Shown one piece after another: positions 7,498-14,569 of a stretch of 15,011 nt of DNA. The translations under genes were made by a program, and so were the position numbers. The notes under the pieces are model-generated. The model ran no database searches. It was not told the DNA's origin and was given only the letters and a program-made list of their open reading frames with translations. Within the stretch, counting starts at the first letter, position 1; each line of letters opens with the position of its first letter. Origin of the DNA: an uncultured bacterium (lineage in GTDB: Bacteria; Gemmatimonadota; Gemmatimonadetes; Palauibacterales; KS3-K002); assembly GCA_947581845.1 (NCBI GenBank), contig CANPVY010000077.1, positions 1-15,011 on the forward strand, read 5' to 3'.

Positions 7498-10151
7498 GCT
7501 CTAGTCCTCATCTGGTTAAGAACCGCCTCAGCGCGCTCAAGCATGGGCTGGGCACCCAGCTGCTGCAATTCCTCCCGGGCTTCGCGGATTACCGGGATCG
7601 CCTTATCGGGGTCGCTGCGACTCAGGAGCTCACCGTGATACAGCCGGTAAGTTGCCCAGATGTACCGGTCGCGCGAGGCGAGTTGTTCTTCACCCGTTTC
7701 AAGGATCTTGATCGCCTGGTGCACGTCGCCCTCGGCTACCGCGATCTGGGCGGCCAGCATCTCGGTGTCCTCGCGGGCCTCGGTCCACTCCTCGGTACTC
7801 AAGAGACTCAGGGCGCGCCCCAGCTCGTCGCGAGCCTCCACAACACGTCCTCTCTTCAGCAAGCACGTGCCTATACCGCAGCGCGCGACGATCTCGCTAT
7901 CCCAGTACCCCGTTTCCTTAGCGATATCCAACAACTGCTGCCAAAATTCTCCAGCGCGGTCGTCCTCACCCTTTGTACAGCACAAGCGCCCCATGTTCTC
8001 GAGTGGATGGAGCAATCGGGCAGTCGCATGCATTCGTCGCGCGAGTCGGATGGACTCGCTCAGGTTGTCTTCCGCCTCATCCCACTTCCCCATCCGCACG
8101 AGAAGCTGACCGAGGTTGTTTCTAACTGCGTATTCATAGAACGGCTCGCCGAGCTCGTCAAAAAGGGCGGCGGCACCGTCAGAAGTCGCTACCGCCTTTC
8201 GGTAGTCGCCCAGCAGAACATAGATAACCGCGAGGACACTACAGCATCTGCCCATCCAGAACTTGTCGTCTCTCTCCTTATAGTAACTCAGCGCCTCGTT
8301 GACGTGCGGGATGGCGTCCCCTGGGTTCTCGCCGAACCACAGCCTGACCGCAAGGTGATAGCGTGCCTTGGCCGTGAGACCGCCTTCCCCGAGCTCCTCT
8401 GCTATGGCCAGCGCCTCGCGGGCTTCCTCTGCGCCCGCGCCTGGGATCCTGCCGATGTTCCAGAGGATTTCGCACAGCTCGGGCTTTGCCTCAAGGCCGC
8501 GTGCCTTGTCCGCTAGAGCCTCAAGCTCCTCCCGCAGCTGCTCAGGCGGACGCTTCCCACACTCCCGCTCAAGTACAACGATCTTTCTTTTCAATTGCAG
8601 CGTGCGCAGATCGTCGCGGTCCGAGGAAATAGTCGAAAGGGCTGCGCCGAAACGGTCAAGCGCCTCGTCGTAGTGGCCGGCCAATCCATTTTCGTCGCCT
8701 AGCCGATCCAGCACCTCGACCTTGTCAGCCTCCGTCTGGGCGTTCTTCAGGGCGAGGTGGAGAAACTCAATCGCATCCCAGTGCGCGTACACACGACTGG
8801 CGCGCGTAGCAGCTACGATCGCGCACTCTAGGGCTCGATCAGCAACCCTGCCCTCGTCAAAGTGGATCGCCAGCTTATGGGAGATGGCCTCCGTGTCCGC
8901 CTGATAGATCTCCTCGAGAATCCCAGCGATCTTCCGGTGAAGAAGGATGCGACGCTTACCCTTCAGGTTCTTGTGCAATACATGCTGGATAAGCGTGTGG
9001 CTGAACTCGTAGATGCTGGTCGGCTCGCCGTCAGGCAGGCTGCGGGTCTCAGCCAAGCGGACCAGCTTGTGCTTGCGAGCCAACGGGTCGAGCTGTTCCT
9101 CGAGCTTCAGTTCGTCCGTGTCGAGCAGCCGAGCGAGTACCGCCGAGTCGAACTCGTCTCCCTCGACGCTGGCGTATTCGAGGACGCGATAGGAGTCATC
9201 GTCCAGACGGCTGAGGCGCTTCTCGATCACGCTCTCGGCCGAGCGCGGAGTCTCGATCTCCTCGTGTAACCTGTGGAGGTGCCACTCGCCGTCCACCGTG
9301 TGCGCGACGCCCTGCTCGACACACCACTTCAGCAGCTCTCCGAAGAATAGCGGGTTGGTCCCCGCGCGCCGCTCGAGGAAATGCACCAGTTCCGGTGATG
9401 CCGCGCCGCCTAGTTCCTCCTCCACGAATTCGACGAGTGCAGCGGAATCCAGTGCGCTGAGTGCTAACTCCTCGGCCACGCCGTAGCGCTGCAACTCAAG
9501 CTTCGCCTGCTTGATGGGGTGTTTGGCCACCTCGATGTCGACGGGACGGTAGGTGCCGACGATCAATGCCGGTTTGTCAGCGATTTGCCGCGCCAGGTGG
9601 CTCAGCAGCGTCACCGAAGCCTTGTCGGCCCAGTGCAAGTCATCGATGAAGAAGACAATCGGATGCTCGGCAGCTGCGGCCAGAAAGATCTCTGTGAATT
9701 GGAAGAACAGCGCTTCTTCGCTGGGAGCCGCAGTCGTGGCGACACCGCCGGCCATGGACTGCTTTAACTCGGCGGCCGTGACCATCGTGGCGGCGATCAT
9801 CTCACCGGCTACGGGTATCGCGGCCACCCAGTAGGGCGCGAGCTTCTTCGCCAGCTCCCGGAAGCTTTTCCTCCCGCCGGCTTCCTCGCCGCCGGCAACG
9901 AGGTGACGAAACGCGTCCACGAAGGGCTGGTAGGGCTCGCCAGCGCCGTACTGCTCCGAGCACCCGGTGGAGATGACGCGCGCCTCCCGCGCCTTCAGTG
10001 CCGCGTCGATCAAGAACCGCTCCACTAGCGTGCTCTTGCCGGCTCCGGCCTCGCCGGTGATGAAGACCACTCCGCCTTCACCGCCGAGTGCGCGGTCGAG
10101 CCGGTCTGTGAGCTGCTGGAGCTCGTTTGTACGCCCGACGAATGCGCTCAC
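7494..10151 (-). CDS. AAA_16/nSTAND-like ATPase with TPR tail
   Basis: An 885-residue cytoplasmic ATP-binding protein. The N-terminus has the VGR motif (SAFVGRTNEL), Walker A GEAGAGKST at about 33-41, Walker B VFFIDDLHWAD at about 166-176, and a GTYRP sensor-like strand near 199-203. A winged-helix-like segment (about 316-392) follows, then tandem TPR-type helical repeats to the end (for example GDYRKAVATSDGAAALFDEL and GKWDEAEDNLSESIRLARRM). This is the layout of 'predicted ATPases' found in LuxR/MalT-like regulators and class III cyclase fusions, but I see no HTH output, cyclase, kinase or nuclease domain. The role is probably ATP-gated signalling or scaffolding with unknown partner. The start is the GTG at 10151, placed 8 bases after GGGAGG; the frame stays open to a GTG at 10226 without a ribosome site. 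It overlaps the solute-binding gene by four bases. Confidence 0.85.
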   Translation of the reverse strand: MSAFVGRTNELQQLTDRLDRALGGEGGVVFITGEAGAGKSTLVERFLIDAALKAREARVISTGCSEQYGAGEPYQPFVDAFRHLVAGGEEAGGRKSFRELAKKLAPYWVAAIPVAGEMIAATMVTAAELKQSMAGGVATTAAPSEEALFFQFTEIFLAAAAEHPIVFFIDDLHWADKASVTLLSHLARQIADKPALIVGTYRPVDIEVAKHPIKQAKLELQRYGVAEELALSALDSAALVEFVEEELGGAASPELVHFLERRAGTNPLFFGELLKWCVEQGVAHTVDGEWHLHRLHEEIETPRSAESVIEKRLSRLDDDSYRVLEYASVEGDEFDSAVLARLLDTDELKLEEQLDPLARKHKLVRLAETRSLPDGEPTSIYEFSHTLIQHVLHKNLKGKRRILLHRKIAGILEEIYQADTEAISHKLAIHFDEGRVADRALECAIVAATRASRVYAHWDAIEFLHLALKNAQTEADKVEVLDRLGDENGLAGHYDEALDRFGAALSTISSDRDDLRTLQLKRKIVVLERECGKRPPEQLREELEALADKARGLEAKPELCEILWNIGRIPGAGAEEAREALAIAEELGEGGLTAKARYHLAVRLWFGENPGDAIPHVNEALSYYKERDDKFWMGRCCSVLAVIYVLLGDYRKAVATSDGAAALFDELGEPFYEYAVRNNLGQLLVRMGKWDEAEDNLSESIRLARRMHATARLLHPLENMGRLCCTKGEDDRAGEFWQQLLDIAKETGYWDSEIVARCGIGTCLLKRGRVVEARDELGRALSLLSTEEWTEAREDTEMLAAQIAVAEGDVHQAIKILETGEEQLASRDRYIWATYRLYHGELLSRSDPDKAIPVIREAREELQQLGAQPMLERAEAVLNQMRTRA
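7506..7509 (-). promoter_or_regulatory. Ribosome binding site of the solute-binding protein gene
   Basis: GAGG on the minus strand, 8 bases before the GTG at 7497 and inside the last codons of the ATPase gene. It supports the GTG start and coupled translation through the GTGA overlap. Confidence 0.55.
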
Positions 10152-10368
10152 CGTAGCGACCTCCCAGCGAAACGGAGGAAACTGCGACGGTCGGCGCAGG
10201 ATCGCCAGAGCCGGGCCCCCGGCCACGAACCGGTGGGAGGCGAGGAGGAAGTCCTAGCCGCGCCAGGCCCGGCAAGGCTCGGCGATCCCGAGTCCTCTTC
10301 GGAAGCCTGAGGAGAAGACCTCACGACGTCAGAGGTCGGCAGCGTGGTCTTGATATGTTGAAATTGGA
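10152..10368 (-). promoter_or_regulatory. Leader region of the AAA-TPR ATPase operon
   Basis: This 217-base stretch lies between the terminator of the lipoprotein gene and the ATPase start, so it should hold the promoter of the ATPase/solute-binding operon. I find no confident -35/-10 pair. GACCTC at 10317-10322 and GAGGTC at 10332-10337 form an inverted repeat whose spacer contains the palindrome GACGTC (10325-10330). Such a nested dyad is operator-like but unproven. Confidence 0.35.
10160..10165 (-). promoter_or_regulatory. Ribosome binding site that sets the AAA-TPR ATPase start
   Basis: GGGAGG on the minus strand, 8 bases before the GTG at 10151. It decides in favour of this start over the upstream in-frame GTG at 10226. 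The same GGGAGG with 8-base spacing precedes the shorter AAA ATPase. Confidence 0.7.
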
Positions 10369-10391
10369 GTGCCCCGCAGGAGTCGGGGCAC
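10369..10391 (-). terminator. Intrinsic terminator of the lipoprotein gene
   Basis: GTGCCCCG at 10369-10376 and CGGGGCAC at 10384-10391 form a perfect eight-pair stem with a seven-base loop. It begins 13 bases past the TGA stop of the lipoprotein gene. The minus strand then reads TCCAATTTC, a modest T-rich tail. It separates the lipoprotein from the ATPase operon. Confidence 0.65.
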
Positions 10392-10404
10392 CCCACTCAT
10401 CCAC

Positions 10405-12147
10405 TCATGAACGCCCGGAAGGAGCGACCCACTTGGGGTCAGTGCTTACCCCCGTCGTCCCATCCCTCAGCGGGCAGGAGTTAGGCTTGTCAATGAGCGT
10501 CATTGCTCGCGTGTCGTCTGACCGAGCTGGATCGGGTGTCACATCCACGAAGGCTTCCAGCCGGAACTCGTACAGCCGCGCCGGGTCCGTATCGATCACG
10601 TATGTCACTTCAATGAAGTCAGCGTCCTCCCTCTCCACCTGACGGCAAGCGACGCTCTGGATGGCCGGATCCGTGCTGATCTCGATAGGAGGCTGTCCGG
10701 CGAGACAGGGCTGGAAGTTGTGACTCACCACGATGTTATCGGTCGTCGGCCCACTGCTCGTGCCGTCGTCCGGCTTCGACCGCATGTGCAGCTGCACCTC
10801 GGCCTCGGAGTCGCAGACGGTCGGCTCAGTACCGGTACAGGGGTCGAATCCGCCGGACGGGGGCGCCATGTCAAACCAGATCGTGATGTGTGTCAGGTCC
10901 GGCGGAAAGATCGGATTGCCAGCAAGGTTCAGATACGGCTCATCGCCGAAGTAGCCGAACTTGATTGGGTCGCGGAAGTCCCACCCCGTGCCGCCGTCGC
11001 CGTCGCTCTCGTCCAGCGCGTTCGTGACGCAGGTTGTCGGTAGTAGATCGACAGATGCTTCAAGATCGGTGGCTCCGTCCTTGGGCGGCTTGCCACCGCC
11101 TGGCTTGCCATCACCGCCGGCCTGACTCACATCCTTGAGTGAGGCGGTGAAGAACTCACCGGCTTCGCCGAAGAATGCCAGCTCGCCCTGATAATTGGCG
11201 TCCAACACCAAGCCTCTGTTGATGGCAGCGTTTCCAAAACCGCTGCCCGAGACGATGAGTCCGGGCTTGATGCCGGCGTACGGAACGATGCCTACCCAGA
11301 ACTTGCTACAATCCCACTGCAAGGTCGTCTCGTTAAGAGTGCAGAGTGGTTCATCATCCAGGCCTATGCCCTTCGTGAGATCGAGTACCATCCAGCTGTT
11401 GCAGTCAGCGTCTGACGTCCCGAAGTCCAGCCCGCCGTCAGAGAAGCGGCACTCCGTCTCCAGGTTGAAGCTGGCCTTTGTCTTGAGGCTCAGCCTCTCC
11501 ACTTCGTCGAAGGCAACGGAGAACGGGGCGTCGGCGGGGTTATCCCAATTGATGCAGTTATCGACGAAGTTATCCAGCGTCAGCGGCACCCCGTCTTTCT
11601 TCCTCGTGTCGGTGACCCTGCCTTCGAAGTCCACGGAGACATCTTCTACGCCATCCGATTCCTCGTTTGGGATCACCCCCGGGGGAGCGTCCAGCGAGGG
11701 CGCCCCACCGAGTGCGAATTGCACGTCCCTCAGCCCCTTGAACACGGCACAGAGACCCAAAGGCGACTCTTCCGATACGAACTCACTGAGGTTGAAGGCG
11801 ACCTTCCCTTCATCGTCCGTGAGGTTGATCCCGATGAGTCCTTCGCCCGTGAAGCCCTCACCAAACCCACCGTTGTACAGCTCGACGACGGCGTCTGCTG
11901 CGGGCTCGTCCTTGCCCTGGCCGCTGACCGTGACCGTCACCTCGACGCACGGTGCGTCGAACACCTGCGGCACTCCATCCGGATCCACGAACGTGCACTG
12001 ATTGCCCGCCGCCTGGCCTAGCTGGGGCTTAGAAGACACCGTGCTTTCAGTGGGATCGCGTTCCGCGCAGGCTTTCAAGAGGAACGCGAAGACCACCAAA
12101 CCCACGGGTACAACCCAGCGGGCGGTGCGCGATTTGGAAGTAGCCAT
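10405..12147 (-). CDS. Cysteine-rich putative surface lipoprotein of unknown function
   Basis: A 580-residue protein I do not recognise. It has a basic N-terminus, a hydrophobic segment (11-24) and LKAC ending at Cys27, a plausible lipobox although Lys at -2 is atypical. The mature part is acidic and carries 14 further cysteines, an even number that suits disulphides in an exported protein. Residues about 68-122 (VEVTVTVSG, AVVELYNGG, LTDDEGKVAFNL) look like a carboxypeptidase-regulatory/Ig-like beta-sandwich. A Gly/Lys/Pro linker at about 344-358 joins a second half that holds an Asp/Gly-rich patch (DESDGDGGTGWDFRD, 379-393) suggestive of cation binding, plus further beta-type segments. The ATG at 12147 has AGGAG 7 bases upstream. 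It is a single-gene unit with terminators on both sides. It could be an adhesin, binding protein or structural surface protein; no enzymatic motif is visible. Confidence 0.75.
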   Translation of the reverse strand: MATSKSRTARWVVPVGLVVFAFLLKACAERDPTESTVSSKPQLGQAAGNQCTFVDPDGVPQVFDAPCVEVTVTVSGQGKDEPAADAVVELYNGGFGEGFTGEGLIGINLTDDEGKVAFNLSEFVSEESPLGLCAVFKGLRDVQFALGGAPSLDAPPGVIPNEESDGVEDVSVDFEGRVTDTRKKDGVPLTLDNFVDNCINWDNPADAPFSVAFDEVERLSLKTKASFNLETECRFSDGGLDFGTSDADCNSWMVLDLTKGIGLDDEPLCTLNETTLQWDCSKFWVGIVPYAGIKPGLIVSGSGFGNAAINRGLVLDANYQGELAFFGEAGEFFTASLKDVSQAGGDGKPGGGKPPKDGATDLEASVDLLPTTCVTNALDESDGDGGTGWDFRDPIKFGYFGDEPYLNLAGNPIFPPDLTHITIWFDMAPPSGGFDPCTGTEPTVCDSEAEVQLHMRSKPDDGTSSGPTTDNIVVSHNFQPCLAGQPPIEISTDPAIQSVACRQVEREDADFIEVTYVIDTDPARLYEFRLEAFVDVTPDPARSDDTRAMTLIDKPNSCPLRDGTTGVSTDPKWVAPSGRS

Positions 12148-12154
12148 GATCGAT

Positions 12155-12159
12155 CTCCT
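12155..12159 (-). promoter_or_regulatory. Ribosome binding site of the lipoprotein gene
   Basis: AGGAG on the minus strand, 7 bases before the ATG at 12147. It confirms the chosen start, which also gives the complete signal sequence. Confidence 0.65.
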
Positions 12160-12270
12160 GGTGTTGGGGCGGTTCTGGCCGACGCTGTATGATATCCTCC
12201 TTTTCTAACAAGATCCGCGCCAGCCACGGAGGTCGCTCGACTGGCGTCCGATACCTAAGCGCACGCACTC

Positions 12271-12298
12271 CTGTTGCGCGTGTGCAACAGCCGCTGTT
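12271..12298. promoter_or_regulatory. Operator-like dyad cluster upstream of the lipoprotein gene
   Basis: CTGTTGC at 12271-12277 and GCAACAG at 12284-12290 are perfect inverted repeats six bases apart, giving the near-symmetrical 20-mer CTGTTGCGCGTGTGCAACAG. A third half-site, CTGTT at 12294-12298, pairs with AACAG at 12286-12290 across three bases. Three copies of one half-site in 28 bases suggest a regulator binding site, about 124 bases before the lipoprotein start. There is no T-run after it, which argues against a terminator. Confidence 0.4.
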
Positions 12299-12341
12299 TG
12301 GAACCTGCCGACATCAGTCACCTCAAGCCCGACCGCTAAAA

Positions 12342-12377
12342 CAGTTCGGAGCGAGATTCTATGCTCGCTCCGAACTG
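12342..12377 (-). terminator. Strong intrinsic terminator of the creatininase/short AAA operon
   Basis: CAGTTCGGAGCGAG at 12342-12355 and CTCGCTCCGAACTG at 12364-12377 form a perfect 14-pair stem with an eight-base loop. On the minus strand it is followed directly by TTTTAG (12341-12336). It lies about 155 bases past the stop of the 412-residue ATPase gene and isolates the lipoprotein gene downstream. Confidence 0.85.
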
Positions 12378-12531
12378 CTGTGACCCTCGGAACAGGCGGG
12401 ACCGGGCACGCACTGCGGCAACAACTACAGGCCTAAAGAGGCGCCAATTTGCGGCCTCGGGAGATATCTGTCAACTCAGCGGCCGCCCGGTTGCCCACGC
12501 TGCTCACACGTCCGCGCTGGACCCGGGTCGT

Positions 12532-13770
12532 TCAGTGTTCGCTGCTGGGGAGCCCGAATCGCTCCTTGATCTCTTCGATGCGTGCTGACAACCCGGACCG
12601 CTCTTCTTCCGGATAGCTCGCTGCGAAGACGTTTGCGTCGATGGCGTTTCGGAATGCGTATTCGCTCATCACCTCGGGACCCTGTCCGGCCTCGCCTCGG
12701 TACTCCAGCACGCCCACTCGGCAGAGGCGCGAGAACCGATCCTCGAGATCGAGTTCTGAGATCCCAGACAGTTCCGCGATCACGGTAGAGTGGAAGACAG
12801 GTCCCTCGACGGCAGCGAGGGCCAAGAGCCGCAAGTCCTGATCGTCGAGGCCGGAAACGTCCACCGTTCTCTGGGGCGCACTGCCCACACCCTCGTCCGG
12901 CGAGCCCTGCCAGCTCCATCCTCGGCCCGCTCTACGTAGCCTCCCGTCCCGCTCAAGACGGCCCAGCACCGACCATAGGGCACCCGGCACGCAGCGACTC
13001 GCTTCCGCCAGCCAACTGAGCCACTCGTCGGGCACCGCGCTGTGCGTGGCCCGCTTGACAGCCTCGTGCAACTCCTTGAGCGTGAGCGCCGGCAACTCCA
13101 CGCGCTTTGATCGGCCCAGCCGCTCCGCTTCCAGAATCAGGTCGGCGATTGCCGGCGGCGGCCGCCCGTCCTTGGTACGCACCGAAGCAACGAGAACAGT
13201 CCGGGTCTGTGCGAGCCGCTGGATCAAGGCGAAGGCGCCAGCCAGGTCCTCAGCGTCGCCCCGTTCCAGGCTGTCCAAGATGACCAGGCGGGGCTCGAGC
13301 GCTCCATACTCGACGAGCATGCGGACGGCTTCTATCGCCGTGTCACTTGCGGAGCGGCCAGGTCTCTCATCATCCTCCCCGACTTTGCCGGTCCGAACGG
13401 CCTTCACCGTGCGCCAGACGGCGGTGAAGATCGCGCCGATCTGCGTGACGTCGAGCCACTCCATAACCACCTTCCAAGCGGATCGCTTCAAACGGTGGCC
13501 ACGTGTGAACAGCCGAGCCAACTCCAGCCACGTCCTCTCGCCGGACTGGGCGCAGTTGACGTACTCGGCTTTGAGCTCGCGGTGGCAACGGAACGCCACC
13601 TCCTGGAGGACACCCACTAAAGCAGTCTTGCCCGATCCTGGCGAGCCCAGGAGGAAGATCGCCCGGCCACCTTCGCCAACCGCAGCGTCAACCTGCTGCA
13701 TGAGCTGATCGAGGAGTTCCTCCCTGCCGACGAAAGGCGTTTGACCCGACCAGCTTTGCTCTCGTGGCAT
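12532..13770 (-). CDS. Short AAA_16/nSTAND-like ATPase, relative of the 885-residue ATPase
   Basis: A 412-residue cytoplasmic P-loop protein. It shows TPFVGREELL at 11-20, Walker A GSPGSGKT at 42-49, a Walker B-like strand RLVILDSLER at 161-170, and VLVASVR at 192-198 in the sensor position. A winged-helix-like segment (about 308-375, LDDQDLRLLALAAVEGPVF to SEYAFRN) aligns well by eye with LDDDSYRVLEYASVEGDEF to YEFSH of the larger ATPase. It then stops, so the TPR tail is absent. The second Walker B acid is Ser167 (AGC at 13270-13272) instead of Asp, so hydrolysis may be weak or lost while ATP binding is kept. The start ATG at 13770 follows GGGAGG by 8 bases and is one base past the creatininase stop, so the two are cotranscribed and probably translationally coupled. 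No output domain is recognised. Confidence 0.8.
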   Translation of the reverse strand: MPREQSWSGQTPFVGREELLDQLMQQVDAAVGEGGRAIFLLGSPGSGKTALVGVLQEVAFRCHRELKAEYVNCAQSGERTWLELARLFTRGHRLKRSAWKVVMEWLDVTQIGAIFTAVWRTVKAVRTGKVGEDDERPGRSASDTAIEAVRMLVEYGALEPRLVILDSLERGDAEDLAGAFALIQRLAQTRTVLVASVRTKDGRPPPAIADLILEAERLGRSKRVELPALTLKELHEAVKRATHSAVPDEWLSWLAEASRCVPGALWSVLGRLERDGRLRRAGRGWSWQGSPDEGVGSAPQRTVDVSGLDDQDLRLLALAAVEGPVFHSTVIAELSGISELDLEDRFSRLCRVGVLEYRGEAGQGPEVMSEYAFRNAIDANVFAASYPEEERSGLSARIEEIKERFGLPSSEH

Positions 13771-13771
13771 A

Positions 13772-14569
13772 CTAGTGGCCTCCCGCATCCCACTTCGTGA
13801 TGACGTCCCGGACGATGGCCAGCATCTCTTCCTTCACGCGGTTGAAGTAGCGCTCCGCCTTCGCACGATCGAAGTCGAGGTAGCCCTCGCCCGGCGTGTA
13901 GAGGCCGATGGTGGTTGGGAACGGGTAGGCGCTCCAGGCGTCGTTGAACGGTGTCGCCTGCTCGGGCCGGTAGAGCTCCGGCAGCACGTCGTCCCGCGCC
14001 ACCACCATCAGCGCCGCGTTCTCGTTCAGGCCCGCGTGGCCACCCTGCTCGCCCCAGACTTCCTCGCTGAGGTCGGCTGTGGCGCTCCACCAGTTGATGA
14101 CCATGACTCGCGCCTCGGTCTCGCGGAAGACCTCGATCGCCGCCGCATCGAGGGGGGCGAAGTTCGGGCCATGTCCGTTCAGCACAATGATGTTGCGGAA
14201 ACCGGTCTTGGCGAGGCCGGTCATCACTTGCTTCGCGAGCACCTCCAGTAGCTCGGGCGCGATGCCGAACGTGCCGGCATACTCGTCGATGCTCGTGTTC
14301 ACCCCGTAGGAGATCGTCGGCGCGATGAGCCCGTCCAATTGCTCGGCCAGGTAGACAGCCAGGGCTTCCGGCACCAGGTTGTCCGCGCCGTTCGGGCCCA
14401 CGCCGTGCGCCTCGACGGTTCCCACGGGCAGGAACACGGTCTGGATCGCCATGGGCACCAACTCCTCGACCTCCATCCAGTTCAGGTGATCGAGGTGGCG
14501 CGTCCGCTGAGCTGGCGCATTGGTCGCCGCGACCAGAACCAGCGCTAGAGCCAGGCAAGTCCATCTCAT
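13772..14569 (-). CDS. Exported creatininase-family metal amidohydrolase
   Basis: A 265-residue protein with a signal peptide (hydrophobic residues 5-17, likely cleavage after NAPA before Gln21). The rest is a creatininase-family domain, which hydrolyses cyclic or formamide-type C-N bonds with two metal ions. Metal ligands are visible: LPVGTVEAHG gives E53 and H55, GAD gives D63, LNGHGPN at 130-136 gives H133, and HAGLNENA at 178-185 gives E183 (HAGxxETS position). Family members include creatinine amidohydrolase, mycofactocin MftE and the FAPy deformylase ArfB; the substrate here cannot be assigned. The ATG at 14569 follows GGGAGG by 5 bases and gives the signal peptide; the frame extends to 14632 without a better site. 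It is the first gene of an operon with the short AAA ATPase, which starts one base after its stop. Confidence 0.85.
   Translation of the reverse strand: MRWTCLALALVLVAATNAPAQRTRHLDHLNWMEVEELVPMAIQTVFLPVGTVEAHGVGPNGADNLVPEALAVYLAEQLDGLIAPTISYGVNTSIDEYAGTFGIAPELLEVLAKQVMTGLAKTGFRNIIVLNGHGPNFAPLDAAAIEVFRETEARVMVINWWSATADLSEEVWGEQGGHAGLNENAALMVVARDDVLPELYRPEQATPFNDAWSAYPFPTTIGLYTPGEGYLDFDRAKAERYFNRVKEEMLAIVRDVITKWDAGGH
13779..13784 (-). promoter_or_regulatory. Ribosome binding site that sets the short AAA ATPase start
   Basis: GGGAGG on the minus strand, 8 bases before the ATG at 13770 and inside the last codons of the creatininase gene. It favours 13770 over the in-frame ATG at 13788, which would put the ribosome site inside the coding region. 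Confidence 0.65.

Larger units (their letters stand above)
12148..12531. promoter_or_regulatory. 384-base intergenic region: leader of the lipoprotein gene and tail of the upstream operon
   Basis: No gene is supported. The part near 12532 is the 3' trailer of the short AAA ATPase gene and ends in a strong terminator at 12342-12377. The rest (12148-12337) is the leader of the lipoprotein gene and contains a CTGTT/AACAG dyad cluster at 12271-12298 and a near-consensus AAAAGGAGG at 12196-12204 with no start codon close behind it. I find no clear sigma70-type promoter. Confidence 0.5.

Noticed and set aside
7635..8516. Plus-strand open frame of 293 codons opposite the TPR region
   Set aside because: Antisense to clear TPR repeats, with no domain and no supporting ribosome site seen.
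7494..10151. Known anti-phage (AVAST/nSTAND) defence protein
   Set aside because: The P-loop plus TPR layout is superficially similar, but no nuclease, protease, TIR or other effector domain is present and the neighbours are not defence genes. The MalT/predicted-ATPase type fits better.
10152..10226. GTG at 10226 as start of the AAA-TPR ATPase
   Set aside because: It adds 25 residues of low-information sequence and lacks a ribosome site, whereas 10151 has GGGAGG at ideal spacing directly before the conserved VGR region.
11195..12001. Plus-strand Ser/Pro/Thr-rich open frame of 268 codons opposite the lipoprotein gene
   Set aside because: The Ser/Pro richness is the mirror of Asp/Gly/Glu codons on the other strand. 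The minus-strand frame has a signal sequence, a good ribosome site and a terminator.
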